Shown: piece by piece, positions 56,568 to 60,004 of the stretch | Position numbering within the stretch: the stretch's first letter is position 1 | Layout of the letters: the number at the start of each line of letters is the position of its first letter | Source: Moraxella sp. | Lineage (GTDB): Bacteria > Pseudomonadota > Gammaproteobacteria > Pseudomonadales > Moraxellaceae | Direction of reading: 5' to 3' | DNA length: 60,004 bases | Assembly (NCBI GenBank): GCA_030528385.1 | Contig: JAUMYZ010000012.1 | Coordinates: 1-60,004, forward strand | Notes under the pieces: generated by a model | Databases searched by the model: none | What the model was told of the DNA's origin: nothing | What the model saw: the letters and a program-made list of their open reading frames with translations, nothing else | Position numbers and translations under genes: made by a program

Positions 56568-56737
56568 ATTAAGTGGCTGTTTCAGTAATTGCGTTTGTTT
56601 ACACGGAGTTATTATAACAAAATTTTGCCATCAAAAGCGACGCGATAAACATTGTTGATGTGTATCAATCAAAAAGGTGTGGTCAATCAACCATGCTTTT
56701 TAAAAAACTGTTCGTGATGAGTTTGGGCAATCTGAAA

Positions 56738-56779
56738 GTTTTCCCGTCCGCAGGCAAGTTTAAGGGCGAGCGGGAAACT
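56738..56779. repeat. Inverted repeat in the gap after the oxygenase gene
   Basis: TTTCCCG and CGGGAAA pair across a ~25-nt GC-rich interval in an otherwise plain 243-bp gap. Terminator-like tails are absent. Role unknown. Confidence 0.35.
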
Positions 56780-56810
56780 GTCAAAAGTCTATTTAGTTAA
56801 TAATCCTAAA

Positions 56811-57161
56811 TCATGTTGTCAGCTCAAAACTGTCCGCCAAAAGATGGATAACGTCATCATCATGGGCAATCTCTAATAAAATGCTTAGCCAATGTTCTTT
56901 GTTCATATGATAAGCGGGCAAAAAACCATCAAGGCACAGCCACAACCCCAAATACTCTGGGCGGATTTTGACATTGATGATGGGGTGCTTGTCATTGCCA
57001 GCCAAGCCAAGTTTGTCAGCAGAAACATATGCCAACAGGCAAAACCATTTGTTATTGTGCTTGTGGCGAAACACCGCATAATCAGGGAATTTCGCCCAAG
57101 GGTAATCAGGCGTGATGTGGTAATGCTTATCAATATGGGTATACAGTTCGTCTTTGTTCAT
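56811..57161 (-). CDS. MmcQ/YjbR family protein
   Basis: 116 residues: 'HYHITPDYPWAKFPDYAVFR' opening, 'KWFCLLAYVSADKLGL', 'NVKIRPEYLGLWL' and 'HWLSILLEI', the CyaY-like fold of MmcQ/YjbR proteins, which are presumed DNA-binding but uncharacterised. Divergent from rlmJ. Confidence 0.87.
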   Translation of the reverse strand: MNKDELYTHIDKHYHITPDYPWAKFPDYAVFRHKHNNKWFCLLAYVSADKLGLAGNDKHPIINVKIRPEYLGLWLCLDGFLPAYHMNKEHWLSILLEIAHDDDVIHLLADSFELTT

Positions 57162-57265
57162 GACATACCAAATAAAAATAGCTAAAAACCCCCATCTATG
57201 CTACCATAACTTCATCAAGCCCGTTTGACCAAATTCACTTCTTAAACGCTATCAATTTACACACC

Positions 57266-58144
57266 ATGAATTATAAACACGCCTATCACGCTGGCAACTT
57301 TGCTGATGTTGCCAAGCACGTTTTATTGTTACAATTACTTGCTCAATTTAGTGCCAAAGCCAAACCCTTTTATGTGTTGGACGCTTATGGCGGGCGGGGG
57401 CTGTACTCGCTTGACAGCACCGAAGCTGCCAAAACGCACGAAGCAGACAAGGGCATTTTTGCACTAGAAAATGCCGATGTCGGCACACCACCCAAAGCCG
57501 TTGCCCAGTATTTGCTGGATTTAAAAACAGCACGCAACATTTATGACAAACACGTCTACCCTGGTTCGCCGTGGTGGATTGCCAATCATGCCATCAACCA
57601 TTCGCCCAACGCTTCCGTGCGAGCTGAAGCCTTTGAGAGCCAAGCGGACGAGTATGACGCCCTAAATTATCAATTATATCAATTACCTATCGGCATTCAT
57701 CACCGTGATGCCTTTGAAGGCGTGCCTGCGGTCATTCCCCCCAAAGAAAAACGGGGCATTATCCTGCTTGACCCACCTTTTGAGCAAGAGCACAAAGACT
57801 TTGGGCGATTGGTGGATTTGCTTACCGCCAGCCACAAGAAATGGGCGACAGGCACTTTTGTATTGTGGTATCCCATCAAAAACTTTGAAGCGGTGGCACT
57901 GTTTTATAAAAAAATGAAACGCACGAGACTAAAAAAACAGCTGATTTGCGAGCTTAATTTATACCCCAATGATGTGGCGGTGGGGCTAAATGGCACAGGG
58001 CTGTTTGTCATCAATCCGCCTTGGCAGTTTGATGAGCACGCCAAAGCGATTTTGCAATATTTGGCAGTCGCCCTAAAACCAGACAACGCACCTGATATGG
58101 CGATGGACGAGATGGTACAGGTCAAATGGCTGGTGGGTGAGTGA
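57266..58144 (+). CDS. rlmJ: 23S rRNA (adenine(2030)-N6)-methyltransferase
   Basis: Methylates A2030 of 23S rRNA using SAM. 292 residues. The opening 'NYKHAYHAGNFADVAKHVLL' is diagnostic; 'DAYGGRGLYSL' is the SAM-binding motif and 'ILLDPPFEQEHKDF' the catalytic motif IV (DPPF). Precedes pssA by 17 bp. Confidence 0.94.
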   Translation: MNYKHAYHAGNFADVAKHVLLLQLLAQFSAKAKPFYVLDAYGGRGLYSLDSTEAAKTHEADKGIFALENADVGTPPKAVAQYLLDLKTARNIYDKHVYPGSPWWIANHAINHSPNASVRAEAFESQADEYDALNYQLYQLPIGIHHRDAFEGVPAVIPPKEKRGIILLDPPFEQEHKDFGRLVDLLTASHKKWATGTFVLWYPIKNFEAVALFYKKMKRTRLKKQLICELNLYPNDVAVGLNGTGLFVINPPWQFDEHAKAILQYLAVALKPDNAPDMAMDEMVQVKWLVGE

Positions 58145-58161
58145 TTGTGGGTGAGTAATTT

Positions 58162-58974
58162 ATGACAACAAAAACAAACCGTCCAGAGCCAAATCCAAAC
58201 ATTGATGAGCATGATGGCATTACCTTTGAAGTGGTAGAGACCGAAGCCATCAATGGCAAAAAACACACCCGCCGTGGCGTGTATCTGGTGCCCAATCTTA
58301 TCACCACAGCGTCCATGCTGTCGGCGTTTTTTTCTATCATCTCTAGTGCAGGTGGCGATTTTGCCAAAGCCTGCCTTGCCATTTTTTTGTCGGCGATTTT
58401 GGACGGTATGGACGGGCGAGCGGCACGACTATTAAAGGCTCAAAGCCCCTTTGGTGAGCAATTTGACAGCTTAGCGGACATGATTGCCTTTGGGCTTGCC
58501 CCTGCTGTTTTGATGTATCATTTTGCCTTGCATGGGCTGGGTCGGCTGGGCATGGCGTGTGCCTTTGTGTTTGTGGCGTGTGCCGCCTTTCGTTTGGCAC
58601 GTTTTAATGTGCAAATTGGCGTGGTGGACAAGCGTTACTTTATCGGTTTGGCTTCGCCCTTGGCGGCGATTTTAATGACATCAAGCGTCATGGTCGCCAA
58701 AGACCACGGTGCTAATTTAAGTGCTACGACGCTGGCTGTCATCTGTGCGGTATGGACGGTGATTTGTGGGCTGTTGATGGTGAGCAATGTCAAATATTAC
58801 AGCTTTAAAGAATTTGACAAGAAAAAAGTCCCCTTTGTCGCCTTGATTGTGGCAGTGCTGGTGATGGGCGTGGTGCTCTATGACATTCCTGTGGGGGTGT
58901 TGGCGATTGGGGTGATTTATGCGTTGAGTGGATTTTGGACAACATTAACCGCCAAAAAGACCCCTGCCAAATAG
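58162..58974 (+). CDS. pssA: CDP-diacylglycerol-serine O-phosphatidyltransferase
   Basis: Membrane enzyme making phosphatidylserine, precursor of phosphatidylethanolamine. 270 residues with about six to eight helices. The CDP-alcohol phosphotransferase motif is complete ('LDGMDGRAARLLKAQ', 'FGEQFDSLADMIAFG'). A ~35-residue acidic head precedes 'RRGVYLVPNLITTASMLSAF'. Type-II PssA form. Confidence 0.93.
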   Translation: MTTKTNRPEPNPNIDEHDGITFEVVETEAINGKKHTRRGVYLVPNLITTASMLSAFFSIISSAGGDFAKACLAIFLSAILDGMDGRAARLLKAQSPFGEQFDSLADMIAFGLAPAVLMYHFALHGLGRLGMACAFVFVACAAFRLARFNVQIGVVDKRYFIGLASPLAAILMTSSVMVAKDHGANLSATTLAVICAVWTVICGLLMVSNVKYYSFKEFDKKKVPFVALIVAVLVMGVVLYDIPVGVLAIGVIYALSGFWTTLTAKKTPAK

Positions 58975-58981
58975 CCATCAG

Positions 58982-59908
58982 ATGATTTTAAATCACCACA
59001 TCATGCCAAAAACTGCCATTCATCAATTTTTATCCGCCACTCGTCCACGCACTTATCCTATTGCCATAACAAGCCTTGGTGTTGGACAAAGTTTGGCGTA
59101 TCGTGCGTTGGGCGGTTTTGATGGTCGTCAATGGCTGGTGGCTTTGCTTATCATTTATACTGCTTTATCCTTACAAATTTTATCCAATCTGGCTAATGAT
59201 TTGGGTGATGGTATGCGTGGCACTGACCAACATCGCCTTGTGGATAGCCCAACACGTCTTGTGGGAAGTGGGGCGGTGTCATCACGGCAAGTTTGGGCGT
59301 GGCTGATGGCTTGGCTTGTTCAAACCATGTTTGTGGGCGGACTTTTGATTTGGCTTAGCCTGTCAAACCTTAAAGAAATTTTGCTATTTTTTGGTTTGGG
59401 GGCAGTATCTATTTTTGCGGCAATTGGTTACACAATGGGCAAAAAACCCTATGGTTATCAAGCACTTGGAGAGCTTGCTGTGCTGATGTTCTTTGGGTTT
59501 GTGGCGGTACTGGGTGGCTATTGGTTGCAAGTGGGCAAGACAGAGACACATCATTTTGTCATTGCCACAGGAGTGGGGCTGATGTCTGCGTGTGTCTTAT
59601 ATATCAATAACTTACGAGACATAACAAGCGATAAAATAAGTGGCAAGCTAACCCTTGCGATTGTGCTTGGCAAATATCAAATCGTTGGTTATTTTGTCTT
59701 GTTGTTGTTGGCGATGTTGTGTTATGTTTGTCATTTGCTGGCGTTTGCTCAAGGTGCGTGGGTGTTGATACTGGCTACGCCTTTGTTGGTCAGGCACATT
59801 TATGCAGTACACAAACACCGCACAAATCCCGTTCGTTTGGGCAGAGAGCTGGGAGTTATTGTGTCTATTTTGGTTTTGATGAATGGTTTAATAATAATTT
59901 ATCTTTAA
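58982..59908 (+). CDS. menA: MenA-like UbiA-family prenyltransferase
   Basis: 308 residues (ATG 59003 is an alternative start and gives a more typical N-terminus). About nine helices. The two Asp-rich sites of the UbiA superfamily are present: 'NLANDLGDGMRGTDQHR' and 'INNLRDITSDKISGKLTLA'; the latter fits MenA (1,4-dihydroxy-2-naphthoate polyprenyltransferase) better than UbiA. No other men gene is seen. Confidence 0.85.
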   Translation: MILNHHIMPKTAIHQFLSATRPRTYPIAITSLGVGQSLAYRALGGFDGRQWLVALLIIYTALSLQILSNLANDLGDGMRGTDQHRLVDSPTRLVGSGAVSSRQVWAWLMAWLVQTMFVGGLLIWLSLSNLKEILLFFGLGAVSIFAAIGYTMGKKPYGYQALGELAVLMFFGFVAVLGGYWLQVGKTETHHFVIATGVGLMSACVLYINNLRDITSDKISGKLTLAIVLGKYQIVGYFVLLLLAMLCYVCHLLAFAQGAWVLILATPLLVRHIYAVHKHRTNPVRLGRELGVIVSILVLMNGLIIIYL

Positions 59909-59953
59909 AATTCAGTGGTATACAAACTATTTCATTTTATTTTAAAAAACCCC

Positions 59954-59981
59954 TTTACAACCAAAAAATCTCCTGTATAAT
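59954..59981 (+). promoter_or_regulatory. Strong promoter facing out of the window
   Basis: TTTACA (59954-59959), a 16-nt spacer and a perfect TATAAT (59976-59981), about 20 nt from the window end. No start codon follows in the window. A stable RNA or a leader lies beyond. Confidence 0.7.
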
Positions 59982-60004
59982 ACCCAACTCATTCAGCCAC
60001 TGGA

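Overview
The window reads as a chromosomal segment of a gammaproteobacterium of the family Moraxellaceae, most likely Moraxella. This rests on the kinds of proteins present (PilMNOPQ next to PBP1a and AroKB, glutamine-dependent NadE, a Slam outer-membrane translocon with a TbpB-like surface lipoprotein, FbpABC iron uptake, ETF-ubiquinone oxidoreductase) and on moderate-to-low GC. No database search was possible, so the genus is an inference. There are no rRNA or tRNA genes, CRISPR arrays, insertion sequences or prophage genes; almost everything is housekeeping or cell-envelope, with a few accessory islands.

Layout. 1-730: infC, read from a rare AUU start, closed by its own terminator. 731-2698: an AT-rich accessory pair, a membrane protein with a Cys-rich tail and a divergent CoiA-like protein. 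2695-9080: tsaC-smpB, an NfsA-like reductase, a small GNAT protein, nadE, a small membrane protein and ETF-QO. 9297-11992: a DUF1285 protein with murI, then a DUF4062-like protein coupled to a 55-residue ORF. 12087-23822: PBP1a (minus strand), divergent pilMNOPQ (type IV pilus alignment complex and secretin), a terminator, then aroK-aroB-SPOR protein-carbonic anhydrase and gloA. 24380-30819: dapB and dnaJ on the minus strand; a DUF2939 protein, gshA, dsbB and mpl on the plus strand. 30994-37205: a YeaQ-like protein, a metallophosphoesterase/YheT-like hydrolase pair, a DUF2272 lipoprotein, a second J-domain protein and an ABC-F ATPase. 37207-37654: a noncoding-looking gap holding a small ORF interrupted at an A_AAA_AAG heptamer. 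37655-43672: tmk-mltG, katG, metY and iscX.

43733-53002 is the most distinctive part. A large surface lipoprotein, a Slam-family outer-membrane translocon and a LolC/E-type lipoprotein-release permease lie in line on the minus strand, directly beside the divergent fbpA / fbpBC ferric-iron importer. The arrangement suggests a surface-lipoprotein export module: release from the inner membrane by a Lol permease, flipping across the outer membrane by Slam, and a dedicated client.

53061-60004: dapE overlapping a NYN-domain protein with two LOTUS-like repeats, a DJ-1/PfpI protein with a 2OG-Fe(II) oxygenase, a YjbR protein, then rlmJ, pssA and a MenA-like prenyltransferase. The window ends in a strong outward-facing promoter.
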